Of a DNA stretch of 64,000 nucleotides, positions 11,571 through 24,375 are shown piece after piece. Where the stretch lies: contig JAJEKV010000020.1 of NCBI GenBank assembly GCA_021234155.1, forward strand, positions 2,157,275-2,221,274, read 5' to 3'. A model generated the notes under the pieces. The model saw nothing but the letters and a program-made list of their open reading frames with translations, made no database searches and had not been told where the DNA came from. The position numbers and the translations under genes were made by a program. Position 1 is the stretch's first letter. Each line of letters begins with the position of its first letter. Source of the DNA: Isoetes taiwanensis (Eukaryota > Streptophyta > Lycopodiopsida > Isoetales > Isoetaceae).

Positions 11571-11649
11571 TGCCGAAAGCTTATCACCGGGATTAAAAAA
11601 CCCTGCCCTTTCGGGTTTTCGAGGAAAAACCCTAGTGATAAGCCTTCGG
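11571..11649. repeat. Short foldback hairpin
   Basis: TGCCGAAAGCTTATCAC at the left pairs with GTGATAAGCCTTCGGCA at the right with one mismatch, and an inner AAAACCCT / AGGGTTTT-like pairing adds to it. About 79 bp, possibly a tiny MITE. Confidence 0.65.
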
Positions 11650-11876
11650 CAAGGGGCTTAGACAAACGTAAGGCATAGAATCGCTCCCAAAAACCCCCGC
11701 ATGGAGAAGTCGAAACAGATGTCGCTCGCCAACATGTACCTACACATCACCAACACAACAAACGAGAAACATACCAGAGAATAGCATCACCCAGCGGGTG
11801 GAAAAAAAGCATCACCCAGCGGGTGGAAAAACATGATAAACAGAACTTGTACAAAATATAATAAACAAAAAAGGGG

Positions 11877-12398
11877 AGGGTGGGTTCAAAGAGAATAAGG
11901 TCTTCTGAGAGAAGAGGAAAGCGCCGATGAGACGTGGATGCGGCTTGGCGCTGAAAATAGCGAACTCCCAATCAAAAAGCGGACATCGCCACCCGCATGC
12001 ATGCATGACATGCATGCTCGTCCCATTCTAGAATGGCGATCGATGTCTCGGGATCGATGCGATTCTAGAATGGGACTCGCAAAAACCAACAAACCCGGAG
12101 ACTACCGAGAACTTCCTTACAAACTAGGATCGAGGGCCGAAGGTCACGGGGCGAAGGCTAAAGGCCGGTAAATGATAGCAAGAAAGATACGCCAAATTGG
12201 CTAAACCAGGCAGGAAGAAGCCCCTCCCCTGCCTGGAAACAATTCAAAGAGAATAAGGTGCTCTTTGAGATAAGAGGAAAGCGCCCGATGAGGCGTGGAT
12301 CTAAAACGCTGAAATAGCGAACTCCCAACCAAAAACGGGCATGACATGCATGCTCGTCCCATTCTAGAATGGCGATCCGATGTCTCGGATCGATGCGA
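11877..12398 (+). repeat. Duplicated block (11877-12084 and 12235-12398)
   Basis: Both halves share TCAAAGAGAATAAGGT, GAGGAAAGCGCC, AGCGAACTCCCAA and CATTCTAGAATGGCGATC in the same order, with small indels. A further partial unit (ATTCTAGAATGGGACTCGCA) appears at about 11376 and 12061. No coding role seen. Confidence 0.8.
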
Positions 12399-12413
12399 TA
12401 GTTGTATGCCACT

Positions 12414-13123
12414 GTTGTTGCCTGCATAGCGTGCTGAATTCTGCCATCATTGTACAATATGATATCTCGTCAGTACAATTGCTTACAAATATGTGATCAA
12501 GAATTGGAAATTCTTTTGTTTAATGCATATGTTTGTTTAGTCAATACAGTACTCAACTTCATCCAGGCATTGGCGGATTGGTAAAAAGCAAGAGCTATAA
12601 TATATGCTGATGACAAAGTGGTTGTGTAAATTGAATCAGGCAAGGTGCTAACCAATACATATTGGGTGAGTAGAATAATATTATGGCTTCAGAGAATAAG
12701 CTCCAAAGAGACGAAATTGAAGGCATCCTTTGATATCTTCCCTGTGTGGAGATGCCTGAGTACATGTTGTTGCCTGCATAGTGTACTGAATTCTGCCATC
12801 ATTGTTTGCTGCATATGATATCTCGTCAGTACAATTGTTTACAAATATGTGATCAAGAATTGGAAGTTCTTCTGTTTAATGCGTATGTTTGTTTAGTCAA
12901 TACAGTACTCAACTTCATCCAGGCATTGGCTGATTGGTAAAAAGCAAGAGCTATAATATATCCTGATAACAAAGTGGTTCTGTAAATCGCATCAGGCAAG
13001 CTGCTAAGCAATATATGTTGGGTGAGTAGAATAATATTATGACTTCAGAGAATAAGCTCCAAAGAGACGAAATTGAAGGCGTCCTTTGATATCTTGCCTG
13101 TATGGAGCCGCCTGAGTACATGT
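12414..13123 (+). repeat. Tandem duplication, unit about 350 bp
   Basis: The unit from about 12414 to 12763 recurs at about 12767-13123 at high identity, sharing GTTGTTGCCTGCATAG, CAGTACTCAACTTCATCC and CCTTTGATATCTT in order. Differences are scattered substitutions and one short insertion (TTTGCTGC). No gene is supported. Confidence 0.88.
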
Positions 13124-13399
13124 CTGTAGCATAATGAAGATGTTGTTTGGACTGTGATATGTGAGAACATGAAAAAGAAATAAAGAAGGTGAGAGATACC
13201 ACATGCAAGTGACGTTGACGACATCAAAACACGAGAATTAATAAAGAATACTTTAAGTGTGTGCAGCTCTCCAAATATAGAATATTGTATTGAAACTAAC
13301 CAAGTTTGTTTTCTTTTTTGCTGACCGTTCTCATAAGAAATGCAACGTTGAGGCAAATTCATTAATCTTTTTACAGTCTACTACTGCAAAAGACTCTTA

Positions 13400-14530
13400 A
13401 CTTTGACGAGCCTGCCGAGTTGACCCTCCTGGCAACTCGGGATCTTGTCAAACTTCTATAATTCTAGGTTGATAATACTGGTGAAGAATTAAATCTTCCT
13501 TTCAATTGAACTTACTTACTCCAAATTCAATGAACAAATGTTTATAAACTCAATATAATCAGGTAAGGTCAACATCCAATAAATCAACATTCTCGATAGA
13601 GATAACATCCAACTCTAGCAATTCAACCCTAGAATCTTCTCGCTCAACCACGAGCCACAACTGCACTGCTACCGTTAGCTTGACCACCGCCTTGCTCATT
13701 CACTGCACATATGCACTCACTGGGGTTAGTCCTCGTGACTAAGTGGGGATCCCTGGCTGCCGCTGCATGCATGGAAATACTCTGCAAATCTTCGGTAAGC
13801 ACAAACACAGACGGAAAATCCTACGTGAGCACAGTGCTAAGACAATGACAACCTAATGCAACATGAGCAACAGAAGCGAAGAACATAGCCAAAATACCAA
13901 ATCATCATAAATATAGCTCCGGGACAATGGGAAGCTCAGCCAGCCTATATACAGGCCCATTAGCAGCACGTTGCCCAGCCAGCTTACATTTCAAGCCCTG
14001 TAGCAGGTGGTGGGGTGAACCTCATATGCGCATACCCTCTCAGCCCACATCTGGCACTGGAGGACCTCTTACCATGGGAGTTCACATAAATTTGTTCTGA
14101 ATATTACGCTTCGTGAGTTTGAGCATGGTAATACAATATGTTGAGTACTACATGCAGCTCTTGCCGAATCAAATGTACAGGAAAACTGTTTATTGTTATT
14201 CAAGTCTTTGTGATTCAATGGCTTTACAGATCTATTGGTCAATATATCGGTGAATGTACTTTGCTATGTTGTAAATTCTAAACATTCGTAGTTAAATATC
14301 CCTTCTTCTTATTTTGGAGAAAAGGAAGTTTTTATATTTTATATAATAAAAAGTACAGAGTACAATGTTTCAAACTTCACATAGGATTACTACAGGAGTA
14401 ACCTCAACCTCTTCATCCTCTATGAACTGAAACTTATTCAAATGAGTAACATCAAAACAAAAGAAGTATAAGATAGCTAACAATGGTTAAGGAAACCTGA
14501 TTCTCAAAATGTTGTGTCTGAGGTGCATAG
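13400..14530. other. Intergenic, nothing recognised
   Basis: One small hairpin (GCCGAGTTG with CAACTCGG, about 13411-13440). No family-level coding match on either strand. Confidence 0.35.
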
Positions 14531-14536
14531 TAGAGT

Positions 14537-15135
14537 GCTGCATTGTCGGGGTCACAGATAGCCTAAAGCTGACTAGGCTTAGTACAAGCCCAGCCGCCAG
14601 ACTCCTCCCCTAAAAGCCTGGTGCAGGATATAGAAGCTCATGTATAGCCCCCTAGCTCGGCAATCTCCACTGAAAGGGTCACCCTGTAAGGGAGTCTTCC
14701 ACTTCCATTGTCCCATCAAGGAGCCCATACATCCTTGATAAATAAGCACATCCCATCTTGTTAATCATGGCAACTACCACCAATCTACCTGTATACTACT
14801 TTTGAAGTAGCATAGAAGACCGGCTATACCACCAGCTGTCACTGCACATTTTACTCTTACCGAGATACAAAGAAGTGAAATAAAGAAACAAATCAGTGTA
14901 AGAAGAGAAGAAGAGCAGCCTGCCACTCTGCTCATAGAAGATGCCACCGCTTCATGGATTCTGGTCTCATCACCTGTGAATTGCATCAAATAAAATGCTG
15001 CATTGTCGGGGTAGGCAATCCAATTGAAGCTGGCTAGACAAAAAATATGCCCAGCCGCCAGACTCCTCCCTCAAAAAGCCCGGTGCAAGATGTGTAATCT
15101 TCCTGCCTACATCACATCCCTAGCTCGGCTATTCT
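14537..15135 (+). repeat. Diverged direct repeat pair (14537-14670 and 14997-15135)
   Basis: Both copies contain GCTGCATTGTCGGGGT, CCCAGCCGCCAGACTCCTCC, AGCC(T/C)GGTGCA and CCCTAGCTCGGC in order. The second is more diverged. They are probably remnants of one interspersed repeat. Confidence 0.75.
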
Positions 15136-16740
15136 ATTCAAATCAAATCTAGCAATTTATTTGCATAAAAACTAGAAAGTCCCAAAAGTGCCTGAGTACC
15201 TGATCTATCTATCTATCTTAATACACCTTTTGTCTTTCCGCCAGCAAGAAAGGGTAAGAGTAAATCCAAGATACTTCACAAAACTGCAAGACTTTACCTC
15301 TTCAGATGAAGCTTACCCCGTACTAAATCGGAACATGAGCCTGCTTCAGTTTGATCCAATTAGCCTGCATAAATCCCATCCATCCCAGGTCGACCCAGCC
15401 TCAAAGGAATCATTCGAGAACTACAAGGAAAGAGTGGGAAATGCAACCAAGACTGAACCAAAATTGAAGATCGCCTACAGACTACATCCCTGGAAAAATC
15501 TATGATAATCAATCTTGCGGTTAGAAAGCATCATGGCCTGGCATCCAACTCCACATCTTTGCTTCATGCCTCGCTGCTAATCCGGAAGCAAGGTGAAGCG
15601 GCGGTAGCCTCACCTCCGCCAACGCCCTAGCCGCTGTCGCTTCCGTTCATCCGACAAACCCGACAAATCCGTTCATCCGTTCATCGTAGTTAAATATCAA
15701 AGATTCATCCATATTAGACAATCTTAGATATGACAGAGATTTCAGTTCGCTCATTTCCCATGCAACACAGAGAAAATGTAGTATGCCAAGGATTAGGAAA
15801 GTCAGGAAGGCTCATATTTGTAAAAATTTCTGTGTTTTTAACATCAACTTGTTGAACTGTTATTTCACAACCGAAATTTTCAGCATTGCATATAACAATT
15901 GCAACATTCAAAACCTCAAACAGAATCTGGAGTAAGTGTGCCTACAAAATACAGACAATGGTTCCCATAGCCACAGGTCTCAACAAATCTTACAGTAATA
16001 TGTTAGAATAGTGATATTGCTACGGTTCATATGATGTCTAACGAAAATAGCCAATTGAGAAGCTATTTCTAAAATGAGCATATAAATATTTGTCGAGCTT
16101 TCTGGGTTCAAAACAATCCAATACCAATTTGCATGGCCAATACAGCGTCAAACTCCCGCCTGCAACCACAGAGGATAGTCCGGATGTGACCATGGCAACT
16201 ACGGCTTCTAATCTCAGAGGTAATATCGAGTGCTTGCAAGCATGCATCTAATTTGTAACGTCTTCTTACACTCAGATACAGGGCATCAAGATGAGCCAGA
16301 AGCGCAACAGAAAAGAGGTGTTTGGCTTCCACAATTTGACGTCCTGCCTTTTGAGTGGGCTTTGATGCCCATAAATCAGAGTAGGACGTGTTTCTAAGTT
16401 TGAGACTTGCTATATATGACTAACTTGGCCAGAAAATACTATGATTGCATCATCCCTGTCGTTTATTACCCAATCGATCTGTTTGCAGTCCATTCAAACT
16501 TCTGTTAGCAAGAAGAATCCGAGCGTATTATGCGAAAAAAAACTCAGGTTAGACATGGATTTCTGGTGTTATTCAACTAGACAGCAAATGATTTAATAAA
16601 TATAATTCGTTACAAATACAGCAAATGCTTTACATAACGCCTAGCTTCGATCTATTCCATCAGGCTACACAATAGATCCTTGAAAGTATATGTTTTAATT
16701 TGCAAATCAACAGTATGTATAAGATAATATGGATTAAAAT
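15136..16740. other. Intergenic, unassigned ORFs
   Basis: An open frame of 105 codons on the plus strand (15188-15505) and minus-strand frames around 15714-16332 show no motif I can name. Splice-like sites occur but no homology supports exons. Confidence 0.3.
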
Positions 16741-16835
16741 GATATCTACCTGCCATGCAGCCAATATAAAAAATCGCACCAGGCATCAAAGAGCAAGCGA
16801 AATCAAACAGAAACGACAAACATCATCCTTTCAAG

Positions 16836-19320
16836 GTTAGTATCCAATTTAATTCAGCATCGTAGAACTATGGTTGTGTTTCATTTCTCATCGAATTTGT
16901 CTTTAAACTCGTCTTCCGATCACGTCATACTTCCTATCAGATGCATTTTTAAAAAAGAAAAAACTTGCTCGAATCTGATCCTATTTTCGTATGCTCACGT
17001 TTTAAAAGTTGAATGGTTATTAGCACCACTGTAGGACAAAAATTTCGTAAGATTTTCACGTAACTACTTATCTATCATTGATTGATATCATTATAGTCCA
17101 TCCAAGCAATCCACCGCTTCTCAAAGGGCAGAATTAGGAAACAACCTAAGGTTAGTATTCTATTTGGTATTCTCCAATTTAAAAAAAAATGACATTGAGA
17201 CTAATCTACAGATAAATTTTGCCCAAGTGAAGTCAACCAAGTTATACAACAAAGACTCTAATCAAGCCTCTGATTCGATTCAAAGCCAAAATAGTTCAAG
17301 GTTCGTATTCAACACTTTAAACTTTAAATGGGTATAAACTAACGACCATGAAAATCATACATAATCTTGGTGCAGTAAATACACGGATATAATACAAATC
17401 GAAAAGATGGATAACAATACAGAATTCTGGGGGCAACCAAGGTAAGTACAAATTGTTTGTCAATTAAGCATTGCTTAACCTACTCCAGTAATTAAATTGT
17501 TTGTTAGTGTACATTAATGTAAATTCCAGTAGAAACGAATGTCATAACAATTATGATTTCGACGATTCAATTTAGATTCTCTTAGACTCCTCTACATCCT
17601 ATAAATATCACCCCGTAAAACACACATAACGTTAGGCGTTCACCTAGATAATCTTGCACACGTCCTAGATCCCCGAGGTTTTTAAAATTGCCTGTGTTCT
17701 TTTTATTTTAGAACCTTATCGTAGAATAGCCCTACTTTCTAAAGTTTTAATTTATTTAATTGTATTTTCTAGATAGTGGTAACATTCACTTAGATTCAAA
17801 CATTCACATGTATCCCCTTCGATGAGAGTCTTATAAATTCCTCACCTGATCTTAAAATATCATCTAAATATTAATTTTTAACTAATCTATATCGTCCAAT
17901 TCTCATGACACTGTTATGTAAATAAATAAAATCCTACATTTAACTTTAATTTCTTTGATTATGGCTTCCATGATCATTCCTCTATAAACGACATGCAATC
18001 TTAATTATCCACCTAGATTCCTCTACATGCATGCTCCTCTGGAATACATATATAAACTAATGATATATCCTATGAATATTACCCTATAGAATACATCTAA
18101 CATTAAATATTGACCTAGATGCCTTTACACCCTTGCTAAACCCTATAACGTTTATATATGTGAGGAAAAATAGGCAAAGAGAATGACTCATTCTTGAATT
18201 TCCAACAAGCTCTATTGTTGCTCATACAGAAAACTTTGTTTGATTGAACACAGATGCAGCGCTGTTCCAAAGTCAGCTATTTTTTCCATTGTTTTGGTCG
18301 TTTTCCATACTATTACAATTTGAATAATATTCTCACAGGCTAAAAACCCTCAAATAAAATATGCGGAGTCGTAAATTAAGCCTCAAACGTCTCAAATTGA
18401 CAGTTTGAGACGTCTTTTGTTTGAAAGATCTCAAAATACCCTTCTAAATACTATTCTTCCTAAAGAGTCTTTGTAGCATTCGCCTACATTCTGCAATATT
18501 ATCACAAGATTCCTTTACACTCTTCAAAATTCCATATAGTCTTCTATATTCTTCCACATCGCATGAAACGTTCCCCATAGAGGACAACTATCGTCAAAGA
18601 CTACCAGAGATCCACTTCAATTGATTTCCGATAGATTCCTTCAAATTTCCTTTGGATTCTTTTACTTCTAAAAGGTTATACTAGGCTTGCTTTAGCCTTT
18701 GACAGTTTGAGTTCTTTAATTATATCTTTTGAATTCCTATAGACTACACAAGTTCCTCAAATATTGCTTTAAGATTCACCTACATTCTAAAACACTATGT
18801 TACCATTCACCTAGCTTCAAACATTCTCATACATCATTCATTCAAATTCCTAAAATTCCTACATGCGCATCATTTGAATAACTACACGACATAGCTTAAA
18901 TTTGTTTAACTATAGCTTCCATGAGCATTCTGCTATAGAGCAAACCCAATCCTAACGATTCACCTACATACCTTTTTGTGCATCCTCCTCTAGAGTTTCT
19001 ACATCCTTCTACATTCCTCTAGATTGCACGAGCTTCTTCAATATTCTTTTAAGATTACCATAGGATCTAAAGCATTATACTAATATTAACCTAGATTCAC
19101 ATGTATATACATTTATTAATTTTTAAGACATTATCCCAACATTTATTTAGATTCTTAAAGTTACTACATAGAGTTATTATCCAACATTAAACAAAGTGAT
19201 ACTTGTGCTTATATGACCTAACTATCTATAAATATTACCAATAGTTGAAGTTACGCATGTTATTTTGCTATAAATGATACAATAGATAATATACTTGAGT
19301 TAAATTTTCAAAAAAATCTC
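16836..19320. repeat. AT-rich field of diverged short repeats
   Basis: From about 17560 the sequence repeats variants of CACCTAGATTC, ATTCCTCTACAT and ACATTCAC with irregular spacing, like an old tandem array. At 16836, 17150, 17300 and 17440 there are recurring AAGGT(T/A)(A/C)GTA words. A clean 10-bp hairpin (ACGTCTCAAA / TTTGAGACGT) sits at 18387-18413. No long ORF is present. It adjoins the Helitron and may be part of it. Confidence 0.5.
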
Positions 19321-19915
19321 TGTTTATTAGGTTGCCGCCACCAAACCCTTAACAGCTTGATGATCCTCAAGTAAAGAGAAATTCTTCAACGTCGTGACTC
19401 ACGCTTGCAGATTCAATAGCAACAGATGAAATCGCAGGCATCATGCATGCAAATAATAGCATCACAATCAAACCAAGGACTGCAGCCATCTGGATGCAAA
19501 CCGACCATAAGCCAGTATTCATAAGTATCATCGATCCCACATACGAAACACTTCAATATCCACTATTCTTTCCACATGGAACTCCAGGCTGGCCCCATAT
19601 AACGAATATCGCATGTCGCAAATAGATTGGTACCGAACAAGATTATTGCACAAACCTCGTTTCTTGCTATTAGGTAGACTTTGCAATGAGTACCTTGTGG
19701 ACATGTACTCAAGAGTCGAGGAAGAACGCTATAATTACATTGCAACAGAAGGATATAGACATAACCTAACACAACAGGAAGAAGATTTCATTGATGATGA
19801 AGACGATGAAACACGCCGTGAAGTACTACCTGCTTCTTTTCTAGGATGTAAATGATGGTGCACCGTACAAATAGCTAATGCCCTCGCACTCGCCAGAGCA
19901 AAAGGAAAACCAACA

Positions 19916-20134
19916 TTGTTCATAACAATGACGACAAATCCAGCATGGCCAGAAATAAAATCAAAACTAGCACCTGGACAAAATGCATCAGATATACCAA
20001 TCATCGTCGTACGCGCATGCCATGAGCGAGTTCAATATACTAAGTCTATCATTCGTAGATTCTTAGGTCCAATATCTTATATGATGCATGTCATCGAGTT
20101 CCAAAAGTGCGGCCTCCCACAGGACATATTGTAG
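19916..20134 (+). pseudogene. Helitron Rep domain fragment
   Basis: Seventy-two codons carrying the HUH-Rep region of Helitrons: TMTTNPAWPEI, APGQNASDIP and a VIEFQKCGLPQ where intact copies continue with the two-histidine motif. The frame breaks exactly there and resumes at 20107 in another frame (PTGHIVVKLEYD), so the catalytic HUH motif is split by an indel. Confidence 0.8.
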
Positions 20135-21377
20135 TCAAGCTTGAATACGACATTCCAGTTAACATGATCGATCAACTTATTTCTGCAGAATTACCAACAG
20201 ATCCAGTGCTTCGAGCAAAGATCGAAAAGTATATGATCCATAGACACACAACACGATGTCTAAAAGATAATAACAAATGTTGTTATCAATATCTGAAACC
20301 AATAAACCCAACAACATACATTGATGAAAAGGGCTACGTTCAATATAGAAGACGAACAGGAGCAGACGTTAACATCGTCCCATACATTCCATTCTTGCTA
20401 CAAGAAATGGATTGCCATGTATACGCAGACGTTGCATCAACAATCCACATATTTGCATATCTCTATGGATATATCTATAAGGGCTTTGATACGACTCGCT
20501 TTCACATTGACAATAATACATCGTCTACTTTAACAACACAACATACATCTACTGACATACCTCAACCCACAGATCAAAATCACAAAAGCCAATCTCATCA
20601 AACAACCGAAATCCAGGATTACATCTCCGCACGCTATTTATCATCCCAGCTGGATGGAGAATTTTGTCGTATCACATGACTGAAAAACATCCATTAGTGA
20701 AATGCCTTCCCCTACATCTCAGAGGGCAAAATATACCACAATTCGAAAAGTTGTCTACAACAAACACTGGAATCTCCACACTGGATAGGTACTTTTTACG
20801 TCCACTTACCTCCGCGTTTGACACCATGACTTATATTGATTACATTCACTGCCTATAAATCAAACACCATATTACAACCATTTGATTACCTTGAGCAAGA
20901 ATTTCCAGGTGCAACACGCAATGGCGTACATAAACGATCAAGGGGCCAATTGATTTGTAGAATTCGGGTACTGCTTCTGAAACTTGGAGAACCATTCTAT
21001 CTACGAACCATTCTATTGCACAAAGAAGCACGATCTTGGGATGATCTAAAAACACATGATGGCCAGCAGTACACAACCTATCAAGAAACTGCTCAAGCTA
21101 TGGGCCTCATTGCACCAGCAACAGAAGCAATTAAGACAATGGAAGAGGCAATATTGTGTCTACAAACTCCATCCCAACTTCGATTCCTCTTTACACTCTT
21201 GATACTCGACGGCGGCCCAGCTTTGGAATTATGGCAAACATTCCAACAACAAATGATAGCTGACTTCCTTGATCAGTACCATGCAGATCAATCCATTGCA
21301 AGCAACGAAGCTCTCCTTGCTATCAACAACTTTCTATTGCAACATGCAACCAACACCGCAACATTCGGCTTGCCCAT

Positions 21378-22039
21378 TTGCAGCATACCATGCAAAGAAG
21401 TCCAAAACGAACACGCAAAGTTCCCACATCATCACGAGTACTCTACCAAAGCCTCATCATGCTACAAAGCATGAAAACAAACCAAACACAAGTCTACAAC
21501 CATATGCAATACCTACTTCATAATAACCATCAACCTAGACCATTATTCATTTATGGTAAGGCAGGCACTGGAAAGACATACGTGCTCGATGCCTTTTCCC
21601 TTCACATACGAGGATTAGGCCAAATAATTCTTCCATGTGCAACAACAGCACTAGCATCATTACTATACACTGGTGGGCGAACTGCACACTCTCTCTTTCA
21701 CTTCTTGACTTACATTCTCCAAGAGCATTGCTAATTAAAGAAGCAACAGCTATTATATGGGACGAATTCCCTATGGCAAATAGAGTTGTCATAGAGGCAG
21801 TAGACATACTTCTTCAAAAAATAATGAACCTATCTTTACCCTTTGGAGGCAAATTATTCATTGCAGCCGGAGACTTTAGACAAATTGCTCCCATCGTTAA
21901 ACAAGCAGGGAAGACCGCAACAATAAATGCATCCATTAGATTTTCTCCTCTATGGAATCATTTTGATGTCTTACATCTTAATGAACCTATAAGAAATGCA
22001 ACTGATAAAGCTCATAGATTTTGTCGACGCTGTTGGTGA
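21378..22039 (+). pseudogene. Helitron PIF1-like helicase fragment
   Basis: Two overlapping frames (21378-21734, 21635-22039) hold the helicase core. Walker A GKAGTGKT is intact; the next motif GGRTAHSLF follows, then a frameshift, then AIIWDEFPMANR and GDFRQIAPIV. It matches the PIF1 helicase half of plant Helitrons. Confidence 0.85.
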
Positions 22040-22589
22040 AGGCGACTTACTTCAAAACATTCCACTAACATTATTCAAAACAACTATTGATATCAACGAT
22101 GCTATCAATTTCCTCTATAACAAATACATACTTAGCAACCCTGACCTTTGTAAAGAAAGAGCTTTTTTATCCCCAAAGAACATCACTGTTGATGCATTCA
22201 ACAACTTGATTCTACAAATATTACCTGGACTTTTAAAAATTTACTTTAGTGTCGACAGACTTACAGAGAATTACCAAACCATAGAAGACCATCCAATGGC
22301 AACAATAGACTTTCTTAACGGCTATAAACACCCGGCGCTCCCCCAACATGAACTTCAACTAAAGCCCAACACAATATGTCATCTAACAAAAACACTAGAC
22401 AGAGAGAGAGGCATAAATTTCTTAGTTTCTTCTTCGTTGATACTTGCATTTCTATGGGACTTGTTTGATAGGACCTTGGCGACCTTTACTGCAAGAATTT
22501 GCCAGCTGATCCTTAGTCTGAGGGTCTGTTGGCTGATTTATTATCATTTGGTGCAGATTTTTACTTATCTTTGGTTTTAAGGGATCTCT

Positions 22590-22720
22590 GGCCGATCTTA
22601 GCGAGTTTTGGGGCAAAGTTTAGATCTTTGACCGATCTTTGGTAATATTTGGGCGAGTTTAGCCAGATCTTTGGTGATCTTTTGGTCGATCTTTGGTGAT
22701 CTTTTGTCTGATTTAGTGAC
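22590..22720 (+). repeat. GATCTTTGG-rich irregular repeat
   Basis: Words such as GATCTTTGG(T/C) and GATCTTTTGG recur about eight times in 130 bp between the Helitron and the recombinase remnant. Confidence 0.6.
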
Positions 22721-22810
22721 TTATCTTTACTGCCCGAATTTCAAATATGAATTTCCTTATACTTTACTTCAAGATGGATCTTTATTTGATGGTGCTTTTG
22801 TTGTTGAGTA

Positions 22811-24108
22811 GAATGGCTCAGAATCCAGGCCCTTCACAACCATCATTTACATTCTGTTCTCTAAAACAAGTGATGATGTTTCTTTTGAAGAAACTGAGCA
22901 GATCTTAGCATAGTTGTCTGATGATAACGAGAGTGATTGTGAAGAGTATGACACAGAGGATGAATGGTTACCTCGTGATGAGGATGTGCTTTCTAAGGCA
23001 TTGAATGGTGGAATAGATCGTTTAAAATCTGTTAATGCATGGGCTAGGCGCATGTTTGATCAGTGGTTGAGAGAGAAATTCTTTCTGACATTGATCATCA
23101 GATATCACATTCTTCAGGTTGTATCAAGTGATGTGTATTACAATCCTACTATCACTAAGTATGATGATGAGCACTTTAGAAAATGAGTCTGGACACATGA
23201 GAAGGATTTTGTGCTTACGTTTAAGCAATAGATAAATCATTTGTCTGCAAAAGAGAGCGTGTCATCTCTTTCTTCAACCGATCTCTAATTTCAGAATTAT
23301 AGTGAGATTATTTATCTATTTATGTATTTTATATTTTGTAGTTAATTTTCTGATATTATATAAGTTTGTATCGCAGACTTGATATGTAGTTATACCAGCT
23401 GATATAAATTCACTTGGCAAGGCTTCGTTTTATGGCTTCGGTTTGAATTTGGAAACAGAGATTTGTAATAAGTCTGGCAGAGTTTCATTGGTTACTCGTA
23501 TTGCTGCTTATCATGCTCTTGTGACTGCCAGAATGCGAATTACAGGACATAAGAATGTAGATGGATTTTTAAAGTAAGTTCGATTCTTTTCTCTTTCCTA
23601 TTTTTTCCATGATGTATCTTTTTCATGATCGAATTGTTAATTTAATATGTTTTAGGTATGATAGAACTAGAGATTCTAAGATCAATGCATGCATGGAAAT
23701 AATCGGACAGCCATGTAATGTAGACAGGTCGCCACGCTCTTACAAGGACGTGCTTGCAGGTAACTTCGGACAATTACCTGTTTATTTGTTTTGTTCCCTT
23801 TTATTTTTCAAATTTTGATTACTGGTTCTTTTTTTACAGATGAAGCCCATAAGCAGACCTCTGCAACAATAGATTCTAATGCAGTTCTTGCCGAGGTTGA
23901 TTGCAATATTGCTTCGGGTGGTCGAAGTTCTTTTCTGCTTCGACCTTTTGAAGATGTAACGGATGTTGGGAAGGAAAATGTTAAGGATTCTCCAGGTTCT
24001 ATTTTGGAATTAAAAGAATCTTCAACATCTATCATGCAATTGATTTTGGAGTTCCCAATATGTACGAAAGGTCTAATGAGATCCTTTCAGTGGTTCAAGT
24101 TATGTTAA
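22811..24108 (+). pseudogene. Crypton-like tyrosine recombinase, intron-bearing, decayed
   Basis: Pieces of a eukaryotic tyrosine recombinase. The N-terminal part (about 22850-23180) has an acidic leader and SVNAWARRMFDQWLREK, like the core-binding start of Crypton-type proteins; an in-frame TAG lies near 22910. The catalytic C-terminal part follows in exons ending 23573, 23656-23759 and 23840-24108, joined by GT-AG introns with matching phase. It reads NKSGRVSLVTR, ITGHKNVDGFLKYDR and a downstream Ser-rich tail. The (H/K)xxR, GH and catalytic Tyr positions can be placed; the upstream first Arg region is not visible. Known Cryptons and their domesticated relatives share this layout. Loss of the middle and the stop make it a pseudogene. 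Confidence 0.6.
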
Positions 24109-24276
24109 TATGAATCTTAACGTTAGTGGAACATCCATTAATTTTAAGCATATAATGGTTCAATAATTATGTGCCGTCCAATGATTACAGGGCAACCAAT
24201 AATTGTAGACCCTTGAATGATTTTGGAGCTCCTAATATGCACAAAGGGTAATGCACATTTCAGGCACTTGGTGCTA

Positions 24277-24375
24277 ACAATTTCAATAACAATGTCAAGT
24301 TCTAGCTATCTGAACCATGGGATGCAATTTCAATAACAATGTCCAAGTTCTATCTACCTGAACCATGGGCATCCC
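24277..24375 (+). repeat. Tandem duplication, unit about 49 bp, two copies
   Basis: AATTTCAATAACAATGTC, AAGTTCTA and CTGAACCATGGG recur in order at about 24278-24322 and 24326-24372. Confidence 0.8.

Larger units (their letters stand above)
19443..22410 (+). mobile_element. Helitron autonomous-type coding remnant (Rep/helicase)
   Basis: Rolling-circle transposon protein broken into several frames. In order: an N-terminal segment with PLFFPHGTPGWPH; the Rep segment (SQIDWYRTRL, EYLVDMYSRVEEERYNYI, LFITMTTNPAWPEI, HVIEFQKCGLP) up to 20110; ISAELP, YMIHRHTT and YVQYRRRTGADV to 20679; then a PIF1-type helicase with Walker A GKAGTGKT near 21560 and a Walker B-like WDEFPM near 21760, GGKLFIAAGDFRQIAP near 21850 and SPKNITVDAFN near 22180. 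At least five frameshifts or stops separate these. The helicase C-terminal motifs beyond a LPQHELQLKPN stretch are missing, so the 3' part is truncated near 22410. Walker B normally reads DEAPM in this family. The element is non-functional. Confidence 0.9.
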
